A stretch of DNA of 27,562 bases from a virus: positions 1-27,562 of IMG/VR virus record IMGVR_UViG_3300035724_000021; one strand, written 5' to 3'. Shown one piece after another: positions 6,686-14,601 of the stretch (its first letter is position 1; each line of letters opens with the position of its first letter). Under the pieces are notes generated by a model, which saw nothing but the letters and a program-made list of their open reading frames with translations, was not told the DNA's origin and searched no databases. Made by a program: the position numbers and the translations under genes.

Positions 6686-7600
6686 ATGTCCTTCAGGCAA
6701 CCAATGCTTGCAGTAGATACGTCTCTAATGTATCTGGAGAGCCTCTTCGTAACCACCAACGATGCCTTCTACATGTCAACTAAGTTTGACGGAATTAGGG
6801 GGTCCGTAGTTGACGGAGTTCTAGTCTCCAGAACCCTGAAGTTTATCCCTAACTACTACATCCGGTCGATCCTAAGTCGGCCAGAATTCGAAGGCTTAGA
6901 TGGCGAGTTGGTGGTAGGGGCACCTTGTGGCGAAGGAGTTATGTCCCGATCGAGCTCGGGAGTGATGTCAAGAGAAGGCAGACCCGACTTCAAGTTTTAC
7001 GTATTTGACAAGCATGATCTTGACGGAGTCTTCATGGACCGTCACGAGTACCTACAGACCAGACCTTGGATGGGACATCCCGGGGCGGAGTTCATCGAGT
7101 TAGTAGATCAGCATCTGGTGACCTCAATCGATCAGGTGGCGGAACTGGAAGAACGGTTTGTAACCGAGGGGTATGAAGGGGCGATTCTCAAGTGGGTAGC
7201 ATCTCCTTACAAGCAGGGAAGGTCGACCCTGAGAGAACGTTACATGATGAAGCTAAAGCGCTTCAAGGACTCTGAGGGTACAGTTACCGGCTTTGAGGAG
7301 TTGATGCACAATGACAACGAGGCGACAATCGACGATAGAGGCTACACTAAGAGGAGTAGCCATAAGGACAATAAGCGACCTGGCAACACTCTTGGAAAGC
7401 TCGTCATACAAGATCTCCACAGACCCGAGTGGACTCCTAAAGTTGGAACTGGCTTTGATGCCGAAACCAGGAAGGAGATCTGGGACAACCAGGAACAGTA
7501 CCTCGGCAAAATCGCCAAGTATAAATACCTCCCAGTCGGAACCCTCGAGCAACCCAGACACCCAGTCTTCCTCGGCTTCCGTGACTCCTCCGACCTCTGA
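6686..7600 (+). CDS. ATP-dependent DNA ligase
   Basis: The 304-residue protein has the nucleotidyltransferase motifs in order: motif I KFDGIRG with catalytic Lys33, motif III GLDGELVVG near 69-77, motif IIIa KFYVFDK near 102-108, motif IV EGYEGAILKW near 162-171, and motif V MMKLKRF near 187-193. The remaining 110 residues fit the OB-fold domain. The size is close to compact phage ligases such as that of T7, with no zinc or BRCT domain. It seals nicks in phage DNA using ATP. CAGGAG ten nt before the ATG at 6686 supports the start. Confidence 0.9.
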   Translation: MSFRQPMLAVDTSLMYLESLFVTTNDAFYMSTKFDGIRGSVVDGVLVSRTLKFIPNYYIRSILSRPEFEGLDGELVVGAPCGEGVMSRSSSGVMSREGRPDFKFYVFDKHDLDGVFMDRHEYLQTRPWMGHPGAEFIELVDQHLVTSIDQVAELEERFVTEGYEGAILKWVASPYKQGRSTLRERYMMKLKRFKDSEGTVTGFEELMHNDNEATIDDRGYTKRSSHKDNKRPGNTLGKLVIQDLHRPEWTPKVGTGFDAETRKEIWDNQEQYLGKIAKYKYLPVGTLEQPRHPVFLGFRDSSDL

Positions 7601-7754
7601 GGAGTGTCCTGGAGTCCGAGGTAAATGTTGGGATCTAGGGCCGTCGTTTCCTACATGCCCGGCAAAGGACTGTCCAAAGATAGGAGCGGGCCGATCAGGT
7701 TACCGAGCACCGCTGGGACCTAGCTTCATCACCAGAAATGTGAGCCGTCAATGA
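7581..7754 (+). CDS. Possible small four-cysteine protein
   Basis: Weakly supported. From a GTG at 7581 inside the ligase 3' end, a 57-residue frame runs to a TGA at 7752-7754 that forms an ATGA overlap with the next gene. It contains ECPGVRGKC and later TCPAKDCP, a spacing that could bind zinc. It would fill the otherwise empty 150 nt between 7600 and 7751. There is no convincing ribosome site, so it may be non-coding. An alternative 32-residue frame from the ATG at 7624 has no protein-like features. Confidence 0.3.
   Translation: MTPPTSEECPGVRGKCWDLGPSFPTCPAKDCPKIGAGRSGYRAPLGPSFITRNVSRQ
7584..7605 (+). other. Hairpin straddling the ligase stop codon
   Basis: ACTCCTC (7584-7590) pairs with GAGGAGT (7599-7605) around an 8-nt loop; the ligase stop TGA at 7598-7600 lies at the loop-stem border. 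No U-tract follows. The pairing would hide the GAGGAG sequence and so could modulate translation just downstream. Confidence 0.35.
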
Positions 7755-8197
7755 AGACCTCCAACCGTGGTGTACAGAAGAAAGCAAAGACGTGGAGACT
7801 GACCCCAAAGGGTGAGGAGGCCGTAGATCGTCTCGTACCTCAAGAGTGCAAGTACATAAGGGTACCTGCCTTTGGGGTAGCAGCTGCTCGGATGCGCGAG
7901 ATCCGATTGTGGCTTGGCCAGTTCGATGATCGAAAGCTCGAGCAGATCCTCAGGGCCAATGTCGCCGGGATTATGGGACCCAACAATAGGGTGGCAGCAA
8001 GACTTGAGGGGGAGAAGGCAGGTGACTACGAGTTCTCCGGGAGGGAAGATGCCATCGAACAACTCGTCTCGCTCGGGTTCTCCCACTCCTACTCCCCAGG
8101 GCAGCTTGAGGCGAGGGCGTCGGAAGAGCTCCGACTCCAACGACTATACACTGGAGGAACTGAAGGAGATCAAGGACCTAGTGCTGGGTCAAGTTGA
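7751..8197 (+). CDS. Hypothetical protein, possibly winged-helix N-terminus
   Basis: The 148-residue frame starts at the ATG at 7751. Near the N-terminus TWRLTPKGEEAVDRL resembles the start of small winged-helix domains, and the middle is helical with many Arg and Glu. The final 30 residues (from about QLEARASEEL on) overlap the next frame, where the sequence looks more protein-like, so the annotated C-terminus may not be the natural one. No known family recognised. Confidence 0.5.
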   Translation: MKTSNRGVQKKAKTWRLTPKGEEAVDRLVPQECKYIRVPAFGVAAARMREIRLWLGQFDDRKLEQILRANVAGIMGPNNRVAARLEGEKAGDYEFSGREDAIEQLVSLGFSHSYSPGQLEARASEELRLQRLYTGGTEGDQGPSAGSS

Positions 8198-8345
8198 GTT
8201 CCTTGATTCGGAGCTTGACAATCCCCAGAACACTACAGACCTAGAGTTCGAGCGGACGAAACATCTAAGGCAGTACGAGATATGCAGTCGAATTCTAACC
8301 AAGACAGTCGAGAAGATCAAGCAGCTCGTTTCATCAGGGGAATGA
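8106..8345 (+). CDS. Small helical protein, start uncertain
   Basis: The frame ending at the TGA at 8343-8345 encodes a clearly helical segment (YTLEELKEIKDLVLGQVEF, then ERTKHLRQYEICSRIL and KTVEKIKQLV), typical of small phage helical-bundle or coiled-coil proteins. The coding signal begins near 8142, still inside the preceding gene. Only a TTG at 8106 (CAGGG upstream) or a GTG at 8181 (AAGGA upstream) can serve as start; the TTG keeps the whole helical part. A +1 frameshift from the preceding gene is an alternative. The stop forms an ATGA overlap with the Fic gene. Confidence 0.45.
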   Translation: MRRGRRKSSDSNDYTLEELKEIKDLVLGQVEFLDSELDNPQNTTDLEFERTKHLRQYEICSRILTKTVEKIKQLVSSGE

Positions 8346-8842
8346 TGCAGTCGGAGGCCCTTGAGGACTTCATCCGTGAAAGTAATATCATAGAGGGCAT
8401 TATCAAGCCGAAGGACATCCAAGAGACGGCCGCTTACATGTCTCTCTTAGGGCTGAAGAGAATGACGTTGCACATTCTCAACAGGTTCCAAGAGATAATC
8501 GCTCCAGACAAGCCTCTCAGACGTCTAAAGGGCATGGACGTCTATGTCGGCAACCATATTCCTCCGCCAGGAGGATCAAACATCGTCGAGATGTACGAAG
8601 AGATCATCCTGATGGCCAACCAGGATGAAGATCCTTGGAAGGTCCATCTCCTCTTCGAGGATCTACATCCGTACATGGACGGCAACGGTCGTACTGGTCG
8701 AGCCTTGTGGATGTGGCAGATGCACAAGCAGGGCCGCGATCCGTTCCAGCGGTCATTCCTCCACCAGTTCTACTACGACACCCTCTCACGCACCAGGGCA
8801 GGAATAGCCTATGCAAAGCCAGCTGACCCCGGCCAAGGTTAA
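8342..8842 (+). CDS. Fic-domain protein with N-terminal inhibitory motif
   Basis: I chose the ATG at 8342 because it overlaps the preceding stop as ATGA; the frame is open upstream to an ATG at 8282. The 166-residue product contains the Fic active site HPYMDGNGRTGR at 109-120 (catalytic His109, phosphate-binding Gly-Asn-Gly, Arg120) and the substrate-aligning flap GMDVYVGNHIPPPG at 64-77. Fic enzymes usually transfer AMP from ATP onto Ser, Thr or Tyr of target proteins. Residues 14-19, SNIIEG, match the inhibitory motif [S/T]xxxE[G/N], whose Glu blocks productive ATP binding, so the enzyme is probably autoinhibited in cis. The target is unknown; a host protein or a partner in phage takeover is possible. 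No separate antitoxin is visible. Confidence 0.82.
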   Translation: MMQSEALEDFIRESNIIEGIIKPKDIQETAAYMSLLGLKRMTLHILNRFQEIIAPDKPLRRLKGMDVYVGNHIPPPGGSNIVEMYEEIILMANQDEDPWKVHLLFEDLHPYMDGNGRTGRALWMWQMHKQGRDPFQRSFLHQFYYDTLSRTRAGIAYAKPADPGQG

Positions 8843-9476
8843 CACGGACGAAGGGTGCGGAGATTGCGCCCTATGTTGCAAGCTGCTGCACATCGACCCG
8901 GAGCCTGCTGTTGCCCAGATGACCCAGGGGCAGGTAGACTTCCCCGAGAAGCCCTGGAACACCTGGTGCAAGCACTGCAAACCGGGACACGGAGGAGGCT
9001 GCCGGATCTACCCTGTGAGACCTCAGGCTTGCGTGACCTTCCAATGCATCTACCTACAGTCCTTAACTCGGGATGACGTACCCAAACTGGAGTACAACCT
9101 TAAGCCGAAAGTTTCTCACGTAGTACTGATGGGTTCGGTACAGGACAATATGGTTCTGTTCGCCCACTGTGACCCGGCCTACCCGAGAGCCTGGCGTAAC
9201 GAGCCAATGCGCTCGCACCTGATCAATGTCTCCAACCTAGGATGCACTGTTATCATCGTAGTAGGGCGAGACCACTACGTGATGACGAAAGGCCGACCGA
9301 CGGTGAAGATGACGGAGGAGCAGGCCCTTGAACTATCTAAGAATAAGTTCATCAAGCAGGGGTCGGACGGACAGCTCCATATCGGGCTTCTGGATTCCAC
9401 AGTTGCATCTACTGATAGTCGGCTTGTCCCGCGCCCTGTACCTCGGGCCGACTACGACTACGACAACAAGAGATAG
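8811..9476 (+). CDS. YkgJ-like cysteine-cluster protein
   Basis: The 221-residue product has CGDCALCC at residues 16-23, followed by a CKHC pair, GGGCRIYPVRPQAC and CVTFQC. This matches the YkgJ/CxxCxxCC family, in which about eight cysteines bind zinc or an iron-sulfur cluster. The biochemical role of that family is poorly known. The C-terminal half is unfamiliar and ends in an Arg/Asp/Tyr tail. The start overlaps the end of the Fic gene by about 32 nt, so the two are probably translated together. A GTG or later start cannot be excluded, but the cluster itself is secure. Confidence 0.72.
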   Translation: MQSQLTPAKVNTDEGCGDCALCCKLLHIDPEPAVAQMTQGQVDFPEKPWNTWCKHCKPGHGGGCRIYPVRPQACVTFQCIYLQSLTRDDVPKLEYNLKPKVSHVVLMGSVQDNMVLFAHCDPAYPRAWRNEPMRSHLINVSNLGCTVIIVVGRDHYVMTKGRPTVKMTEEQALELSKNKFIKQGSDGQLHIGLLDSTVASTDSRLVPRPVPRADYDYDNKR

Positions 9477-9478
9477 CT

Positions 9479-10873
9479 ATGAAGCCTTTACTGGTCACAC
9501 CCCGAGACTATCAGATCGAGGGGGCCCAGAAGCTTGTCAAGAATAAGAAGGTTATTCTTGGCGACGAGATGGGCGTCGGCAAGACAGGTACAGCAGCTCT
9601 GGCTTGGCGCGAGATCGGGATGAAGGGGCCTGCTCTGCTGATCGGGCGTCCTGCAGCTCAAGCTGTATGGATCCAGCAGGCCGATCAATGGGGCATCCAG
9701 CCTCCGATGACCATTACAGGTACTCCCAAGCAGCGACAGGCTATCTGGGAGGACATGGACTATACCTGGTTTGGGTCCTGCACCATCCAGGTCCTACGCA
9801 ACGACCTCAACAGCGGGATTGCACCTAAGGGTCTGCCTGTACTCATCTACGACGAAGTTCATCGAGCCAATAACCGCAAATCAGAAAACTGGGCTACCCT
9901 GAAGAAGGTAGCGTGCGAGTACTTCTGGGGCCTAACAGGGTCGCCAATGCGTAAAGGGTTCTGGGATCTCTGGGCGCTGTTAAACCTCTGCGATCCTAAG
10001 GCCTTCTCGTCCTACTGGAACTACGTCCAGACCTTCGGCTTAACGCAAAGGGACGAGATGGATCATTGGGAGGTCTTATGCCTCAATCCTGCAGCAGCAA
10101 CAGCCTTTGGCAGGAAGATCTATCCCCACTTCATCCGCAGGGAGAAAAAGGACGTCCTTCCTGAGCTACCTCCGAAGCAGCGCATTCTAGACCGTCGCAT
10201 CCCAGAGATGCAACCACGGCAGCTAAAGCTTTATAAACAGCTGGAGTCCGAGCTCATCGGGGAGCTTAGTGACGGCGAAATCATCATCGCCCAGAACCAG
10301 CTTGTCAAGCTCCTCAGGCTAAGGCAGATCCTGTGTACGCCGAAGATCCTCGATCCTTCATTCCCAGAGTGGGGCGCAAGCCTGGAGTACCTGGGGGATA
10401 TGATCGAGGAGACACAAGACCACCATTTCGTAGTATACACTCCATTTGCAGAAGCCATCCAGTACATTTCTGCATTCCTCTCAACGAGACTGCCCGACAC
10501 GCCTGTATTCTCATTCAGAGGGGGTGTGATGAACCCCCAGCAGATCGTCGACCATGCAAAGAGCTTCAAGGAGACCAGAGGCATCGCGGTCTGCTCAATC
10601 GCCTTCGCTGAGTCGTTCGAGCTGACTCCCGCTGAGTGGGCCTACTTCAATGGGTTCAGTTGGAGTTTAATCGAGAACCTCCAAGCGGAAGATCGTCAGC
10701 ATAGGATGACGACTACGGCCAGTATCTCGTATTACTACCCGATGCATGTTGGGGGTGTAGACCTTGAGCTGATGGCTCCTGTCCTCGACGAGAAAGCCGG
10801 CCACACCCTCGACGTCTATCGTACGCACAAACGTCTCAGAGACGTCCTAATCCGAGCTCGCGACAACAGGTGA
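9479..10873 (+). CDS. SNF2-type DEAD/H-box DNA helicase or translocase
   Basis: A 464-residue superfamily 2 ATPase. The N-terminus has the Q-like motif RDYQIEGAQ, Walker A GDEMGVGKTG (Lys35), motif Ia-like LLIGRP, motif II YDEVHRA at 124-130 and motif III LTGSPM at 152-157. The second RecA domain ends in QAEDRQHRM near 400-408, the SNF2-style motif VI. Phage SNF2-like proteins act on DNA in replication, recombination or transcription; which one applies here is not shown by the sequence. The start follows the YkgJ-like stop by 2 nt. Confidence 0.85.
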   Translation: MKPLLVTPRDYQIEGAQKLVKNKKVILGDEMGVGKTGTAALAWREIGMKGPALLIGRPAAQAVWIQQADQWGIQPPMTITGTPKQRQAIWEDMDYTWFGSCTIQVLRNDLNSGIAPKGLPVLIYDEVHRANNRKSENWATLKKVACEYFWGLTGSPMRKGFWDLWALLNLCDPKAFSSYWNYVQTFGLTQRDEMDHWEVLCLNPAAATAFGRKIYPHFIRREKKDVLPELPPKQRILDRRIPEMQPRQLKLYKQLESELIGELSDGEIIIAQNQLVKLLRLRQILCTPKILDPSFPEWGASLEYLGDMIEETQDHHFVVYTPFAEAIQYISAFLSTRLPDTPVFSFRGGVMNPQQIVDHAKSFKETRGIAVCSIAFAESFELTPAEWAYFNGFSWSLIENLQAEDRQHRMTTTASISYYYPMHVGGVDLELMAPVLDEKAGHTLDVYRTHKRLRDVLIRARDNR

Positions 10874-10877
10874 CCGA

Positions 10878-11075
10878 ATGGCGGATGTAACGACAAGAGC
10901 TATCAGTCTCAGCGAGGAAGATCGGCAGCTGACCTTACTAGCTCTGGCTTTATGTTCTTTACTGAGACCGGGGTTCGATACAGCTCTGAGGCTAATTGCT
11001 GACCAGCTTCAGGGCGGATACATGTTCGAAGAGTTCAAAAGGTTTAATAGCGACGTAGTAAAGCCGAAGCCGTAG
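10878..11075 (+). CDS. Small helical hypothetical protein, 65 aa
   Basis: The ATG at 10878 lies 4 nt after the helicase stop with AGGTGA overlapping that stop. The product is mainly helical (ISLSEEDRQLTLLALALCSL, then DTALRLIADQL) with an amphipathic pattern; hydrophobicity is too interrupted for a secure membrane span. It ends in a basic, proline-containing tail. Family unknown. Confidence 0.5.
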   Translation: MADVTTRAISLSEEDRQLTLLALALCSLLRPGFDTALRLIADQLQGGYMFEEFKRFNSDVVKPKP

Positions 11076-11094
11076 TTCATCATGAAAGTCCGTC

Positions 11095-11451
11095 ATGGCA
11101 TTGATCTACCGCAGGCTCGCTTTGATAGCGGGGGCCCGAGCTGAGATCCAGCCCTTGGCGAGAGCCTGGGGAGTACTCATCTGGGGTCACATTGGGAGGT
11201 ACAACCTGAGAGCACTGGAGTGCTACCCCCAGCTCAAAGAGGCCCGAGCGAGACGGAGAGAGGTAAACGGTGACGGTGTTGCGTTGGTAGAGTCCGTAGA
11301 GAACATTCTTTATCCCCTTTCAGCCTATACAGCAATGTACGATACTGAAGTACACAAGCCTCCGCCCCTACCTCCGACGGAGAAGGACCTCCAGCCCTTT
11401 AGCCGCGTGGAAGATGTCTACGACCTGCCTAGGTTACGGAAACGCGGTTGA
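11095..11451 (+). CDS. Hypothetical protein, 118 aa
   Basis: Starts at the ATG at 11095 with only a weak ribosome site. The N-terminal half is basic and helical (YRRLALIAGARAEI, LKEARARRREV), the C-terminal half is proline-rich (HKPPPLPPTEKDLQPF) and ends in RLRKRG, suggesting nucleic-acid or protein contacts. It is the last gene before the AT-rich promoter region near 11450-11520. No family recognised. Confidence 0.5.
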   Translation: MALIYRRLALIAGARAEIQPLARAWGVLIWGHIGRYNLRALECYPQLKEARARRREVNGDGVALVESVENILYPLSAYTAMYDTEVHKPPPLPPTEKDLQPFSRVEDVYDLPRLRKRG

Positions 11452-11487
11452 CACAGTTTTCGACAAAGGTAGACCATAAAATTGACC

Positions 11488-11517
11488 TAGATTTCCCTAA
11501 GGCATTCGTTATATAAT
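11488..11517 (+). promoter_or_regulatory. Promoter with TATAAT and the shared spacer motif
   Basis: A perfect TATAAT at 11512-11517 sits in an AT-rich 70-nt intergenic stretch. At 18-nt spacing the -35 box is only TAGATT (11488-11493), so it may need an activator. The spacer TCCCTAAGGCATTCGTTA matches the 4605 promoter in register. A TTGACC at 11482 is too far upstream (24 nt). The predicted start is near 11524, with a leader of about 34 nt. Confidence 0.6.
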
Positions 11518-11557
11518 ATAGATCATGTGAACTTGGTGTTAAACCTGTAGGGTGGGC

Positions 11558-12790
11558 ATGAACAACGAAGAGTTCGAATTCGACACTACAGCCCGAGAGG
11601 AACTAGACCCCATCGATATCTTCGGTGAGGCAAGGAACTCTATCGGCCTGTATATCGAATCCACGTTCTCCTCAGCCACCAAGAAACGGACCGCCTACAT
11701 CAGAACCTCCGATCGGATCACCTACCGTAGGTGCCGGAGGAAGTGGAACTGGGCCGACTCCAAGCGTCGCAATCTCCAATCAAACCAGGCTGCTAGCCCT
11801 CTGTGGCTAGGCTCGGGGTTACACTACTGCTTCGAAGATTTCCACGGCCCACGTAACCACGAGCATCCTCGTGACGCTTTGCAGGCATACTACGATGCCA
11901 CTCTGAACTCCGGTCTCCAGATTCCCTCCGACGCCGAAGACCTATTGGTACTAGGCAAAGGGATGATGGACTACTACGAGGGGTGGCTCGAACACCGCGA
12001 TCCTCTTACCACATTCGTTGTCGATGGAGAACCTCAGGTCGAGGTACAAATCTTCATTGAGATCCCCAAAGAGCATCTTATCCCGTATTGCCCAGATCCG
12101 AGTATCTTAGACGAATACGACCAAATCCTCTACAGTTTAACAATCGACCGTGTCATTATCGACGAATTGGGGAGGTTATGGGTCGTCGAGTACAAGTCCG
12201 CCAAGAACTTCCAGTGGATGCATCTCGAGACCGACCAACAGGTGACATCATATACGTGGGGTACAGGTATTAAATACCCGGGCTACCAAATTGCAGGGAC
12301 GATCTACCAGCAACACAAGAAACAGATCCTTCAGCCGCCTGCGTTCCTAGCCTCCACTAAGCTGTTCTCGACCTCAAAGAGACAAAAGACCTCCCGAGCG
12401 ATGTATATCAATGCGCTCAGGAACCTGTACGGCAATGACGAAAGAGTCTGGCCGGCAGAAAATAGGCTCTTCCTCCAGTTCCTCGATACACAAGAATCAC
12501 ATACGGCAGACCATCTCATCCGACGTGACTACGTCGAACGGAATGAGAATCAGGTAGCTTCTGAGTACCAGAAGATCTTGATGGAGATTCCAGAGATGCT
12601 TAACCCCAACACACCCATCTACCCCAATCCAACTCGTGACTGCTCGTGGGACTGCCCCTTCCAGACGCCGTGCATCGGCATCGATTCTGGCGAGGACTAC
12701 GAGCATGAGCTCGAAGTGACTACTATGCGTCGTGATGCTCCGGAAACCTTCTGGCGCAATCATCTTCTCCTGCCCCAGCTCGTCAGCTAA
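11558..12790 (+). CDS. RecB/Cas4-like PD-(D/E)XK nuclease, probable Fe-S protein
   Basis: The ATG at 11558, with AGGG 5 nt upstream, is preferred to the GTG at 11552. The 410-residue product has the parts of a RecB-family nuclease: Cys59 in YRRCRRKW, a helix with GSGLHYCFEDF (His89), TIDRVIIDELGRLWVVEYKSAKN around 195-217 giving Asp197 and Glu211-x-Lys213, and a Gln-containing helix (TDQQVTSYTWG). Cys362, Cys366 and Cys372 (DCSWDCPFQTPC) together with Cys59 have the layout of the iron-sulfur staple in Cas4 and AddB nucleases. It probably resects or cuts DNA ends. It precedes a Sak4-like ATPase and an SSB-like gene, a typical phage recombination set. Confidence 0.85.
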   Translation: MNNEEFEFDTTAREELDPIDIFGEARNSIGLYIESTFSSATKKRTAYIRTSDRITYRRCRRKWNWADSKRRNLQSNQAASPLWLGSGLHYCFEDFHGPRNHEHPRDALQAYYDATLNSGLQIPSDAEDLLVLGKGMMDYYEGWLEHRDPLTTFVVDGEPQVEVQIFIEIPKEHLIPYCPDPSILDEYDQILYSLTIDRVIIDELGRLWVVEYKSAKNFQWMHLETDQQVTSYTWGTGIKYPGYQIAGTIYQQHKKQILQPPAFLASTKLFSTSKRQKTSRAMYINALRNLYGNDERVWPAENRLFLQFLDTQESHTADHLIRRDYVERNENQVASEYQKILMEIPEMLNPNTPIYPNPTRDCSWDCPFQTPCIGIDSGEDYEHELEVTTMRRDAPETFWRNHLLLPQLVS

Positions 12791-12804
12791 CTCCAGGTAT
12801 CTAA

Positions 12805-13911
12805 ATGCCAGATGCTCTCGATCCTGCAGCTTCTTTGCCGGAAGATGGCCCGGAGACAAAAGCCACAGAGGCAAAGGTTGAGGTTATGCCTCCTACCAAT
12901 GGGGCAGCAGCTCCTGCAACGGTTGCACCGCAGGTTGTGGCTCCACCACAGGACACCCAGGTTAAGCCATCCAACCTGCCGCCGTTCATCATTCAGTCGA
13001 ACCAAAATGCTGTTCGTTGGCTCAAGGCGTTGATCTACGGCGAGTACGGATCAGGCAAGACCTTCTTGGTCGGTACAGCATCCGAGATCGATGTCTTCCG
13101 AGATGTTCTGTTTATCTCGACGGACGTAGGCGAGCTAACCCTCTTCGATCCGGACTCCCAGTACCACTTCGACATGATCGACATCGTGTCGGTCTTCGAC
13201 TATAAGACGCTCGGCCAAGTCCATGAATTCCTAAAAGCCCACTGTGCTTTACGCGATCGGGCATCGAACGGCGACAAAGACGCCATCGACCAGCTGATGC
13301 GTCTGCAGAAGTTTGTCATGCCCACCATCCCGGACCCCGATCGGCTACGGCTATACAAGACGGCGATTGTTGACAGCCTCGCCGAGGCCGAGAACCAGTG
13401 CATGATGCAGTTGCTCGGTGTCGGCGCCAAGACGATGATCGACGAGGAGGTTCAAGCTGAGGGTTGGGACCAGTACCGCATGCAGAGGAACATGATTCAT
13501 CGGCTCATCCGAAACTTCCGGAATCTCCCGATGAACATCCTCTTCACCTGCCCGAGACAGTACAAAGAGAACGAGCAGAAGAGGCGCATCTATGGGCCGA
13601 TGATGACGGGCAAGCTGGCCTCAGAGGTCCAAGGATTCGTTGACCTAGTAGGTCACCTAGTCGTTGGTGACCTGCAGAGCCAAGAAGCGGAAGAAGGAGA
13701 AGTCCCGGACGTGTTAGCTCCGAGGCGCCTATACATCCAGCCAGGGACACGTCACGCAGCCAAAAGTCGATTCACAAGGTACAAGAAGCCTTACTTCGAC
13801 AATCCTACAATCAAGTTCATCGGTGAATCAGTCGGCCTCTTAGAGGGAGGAATGCACTCGATGGCTCCCATCGCAGTGTCCAACCCCAGGAGAGCGACAA
13901 CGAAATCCTAG
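12805..13911 (+). CDS. Sak4-like RecA-fold ATPase
   Basis: A 368-residue protein. The first 60 residues are a Pro/Ala-rich disordered leader. The ATPase core follows: ALIYGEYGSGKTF with Walker A Lys85-Thr86, VLFISTD as the strand after it, and AIVDSLAEAENQ carrying the Walker B aspartate near residue 193. A later strand, NILFTCPRQYKEN, fits the sensor-like strand of RecA folds. Phage Sak4-type proteins bind single-stranded DNA and promote annealing, usually with the DUF669 SSB-like partner, which is the next gene here. A perfect 8-bp hairpin spans the stop codon. Confidence 0.85.
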   Translation: MPDALDPAASLPEDGPETKATEAKVEVMPPTNGAAAPATVAPQVVAPPQDTQVKPSNLPPFIIQSNQNAVRWLKALIYGEYGSGKTFLVGTASEIDVFRDVLFISTDVGELTLFDPDSQYHFDMIDIVSVFDYKTLGQVHEFLKAHCALRDRASNGDKDAIDQLMRLQKFVMPTIPDPDRLRLYKTAIVDSLAEAENQCMMQLLGVGAKTMIDEEVQAEGWDQYRMQRNMIHRLIRNFRNLPMNILFTCPRQYKENEQKRRIYGPMMTGKLASEVQGFVDLVGHLVVGDLQSQEAEEGEVPDVLAPRRLYIQPGTRHAAKSRFTRYKKPYFDNPTIKFIGESVGLLEGGMHSMAPIAVSNPRRATTKS

Positions 13912-13927
13912 GCATCCAGCCTAGGAT
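13905..13927 (+). other. Perfect hairpin straddling the stop codon of the Sak4-like gene
   Basis: ATCCTAGG (13905-13912) contains the stop TAG at 13909-13911 and pairs perfectly with CCTAGGAT (13920-13927) around a 7-nt loop. No U-tract follows directly. Confidence 0.5.
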
Positions 13928-13947
13928 GAGCCCCGGGGCCTCTCCTC

Positions 13948-13973
13948 AGGAAGGCATTTCGGGTGTCTCCTTT
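13948..13973 (+). terminator. Weak candidate terminator between Sak4-like and DUF669 genes
   Basis: AGGA (13948-13951) and GGCAT (13953-13957) pair with GTGTC (13963-13967) and TCCT (13968-13971), with one bulged A, two G-T pairs and a TTCGG loop; three T residues follow the stem. The short U-tract makes this a weak call; partial read-through into the DUF669 gene is likely. Confidence 0.3.
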
Positions 13974-13998
13974 AGCAGCCTTGAACGAGGATACGTAA

Positions 13999-14580
13999 AT
14001 GGCAAAAGGTGCGTTTAGCGAATTCGAACCCGGCGGCGGTGCTGGTGGGAGCGAAGGCGAAGACGGCGACAACAGCGCCGAGATGGACTACGAAGACGGC
14101 GGCGGGATGATGGTGGATCTCTCGGGCACTTCCGAGAACATCCAGTACAAGCTCGTCCCACGCGGCATCTACGACGCCGAGCTGATCGAGATGGAATACG
14201 GCCAGTCCCAGCGGTCCCAGAACAATATGTGGACCACCATCTGGGAGCTCGACAGCGAGGAATTCGCCGACGAGAAGGGCAATCGCAGCCGGCAATGGAT
14301 GCACTTGACCTTCACCGATGGAGGCCTGCCGCGCATCAAGCGCTTCCTGACTCGAGTCGGCGGTGACGACGAGCTCGTCTCCTACGCTCGGTCGTTGCTG
14401 ACGACCAAGTTCGATCCGCAGGCCGTCGCCGACGAAGGCAAGCTGATCGGTGCCCGCGCACGTCTCCGGATTGATATCCGGCGCTACGAGGGCCAGAACC
14501 GCAACAACGTGCGGGAGATCCTACCGCCGGGTGCCGACCAGTCGGGTGCCGCGGCGAAGGGAGCCTTCGCGAACGTCTAG
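13999..14580 (+). CDS. DUF669-type SSB-like protein
   Basis: A 193-residue acidic protein. After a Gly/Glu/Asp-rich N-terminal stretch (to about residue 38), the core has VDLSGTSE, LVPRGIYDAELIEMEYG, SQRSQNNMWTTIWEL, RIKRFLTRVGG, and GKLIGARARLRIDIRRYEGQ followed by NNVREILPP. This is the pattern of DUF669, a phage OB-fold protein thought to coat single-stranded DNA and to work with Sak4-like ATPases such as the gene just upstream. It lacks an acidic DDDIPF tail. Codon use is far more GC-rich than its neighbours, consistent with the high copy number of an SSB. A hairpin spans its stop. Confidence 0.8.
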   Translation: MAKGAFSEFEPGGGAGGSEGEDGDNSAEMDYEDGGGMMVDLSGTSENIQYKLVPRGIYDAELIEMEYGQSQRSQNNMWTTIWELDSEEFADEKGNRSRQWMHLTFTDGGLPRIKRFLTRVGGDDELVSYARSLLTTKFDPQAVADEGKLIGARARLRIDIRRYEGQNRNNVREILPPGADQSGAAAKGAFANV

Positions 14581-14601
14581 CCCTATCGGGGAGCTAGACG
14601 T
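14573..14601 (+). other. Hairpin straddling the DUF669 stop codon
   Basis: ACGTCTAG (14573-14580, ending in the stop TAG) pairs perfectly with CTAGACGT (14594-14601); CCC and GGG inside can extend it. No U-tract follows. Confidence 0.5.

Noticed and set aside
10965-10990. GGGGTTCGATA, resembling a tRNA T-arm
   Set aside because: No 5-bp T-stem, anticodon arm or acceptor stem flanks it, and it lies inside the 10878 gene.
11448-11482. Perfect TTGACA at 11448-11453, as a separate -35 box
   Set aside because: No acceptable -10 hexamer occurs 16-19 nt downstream; the TATAAT at 11512 is too far away.
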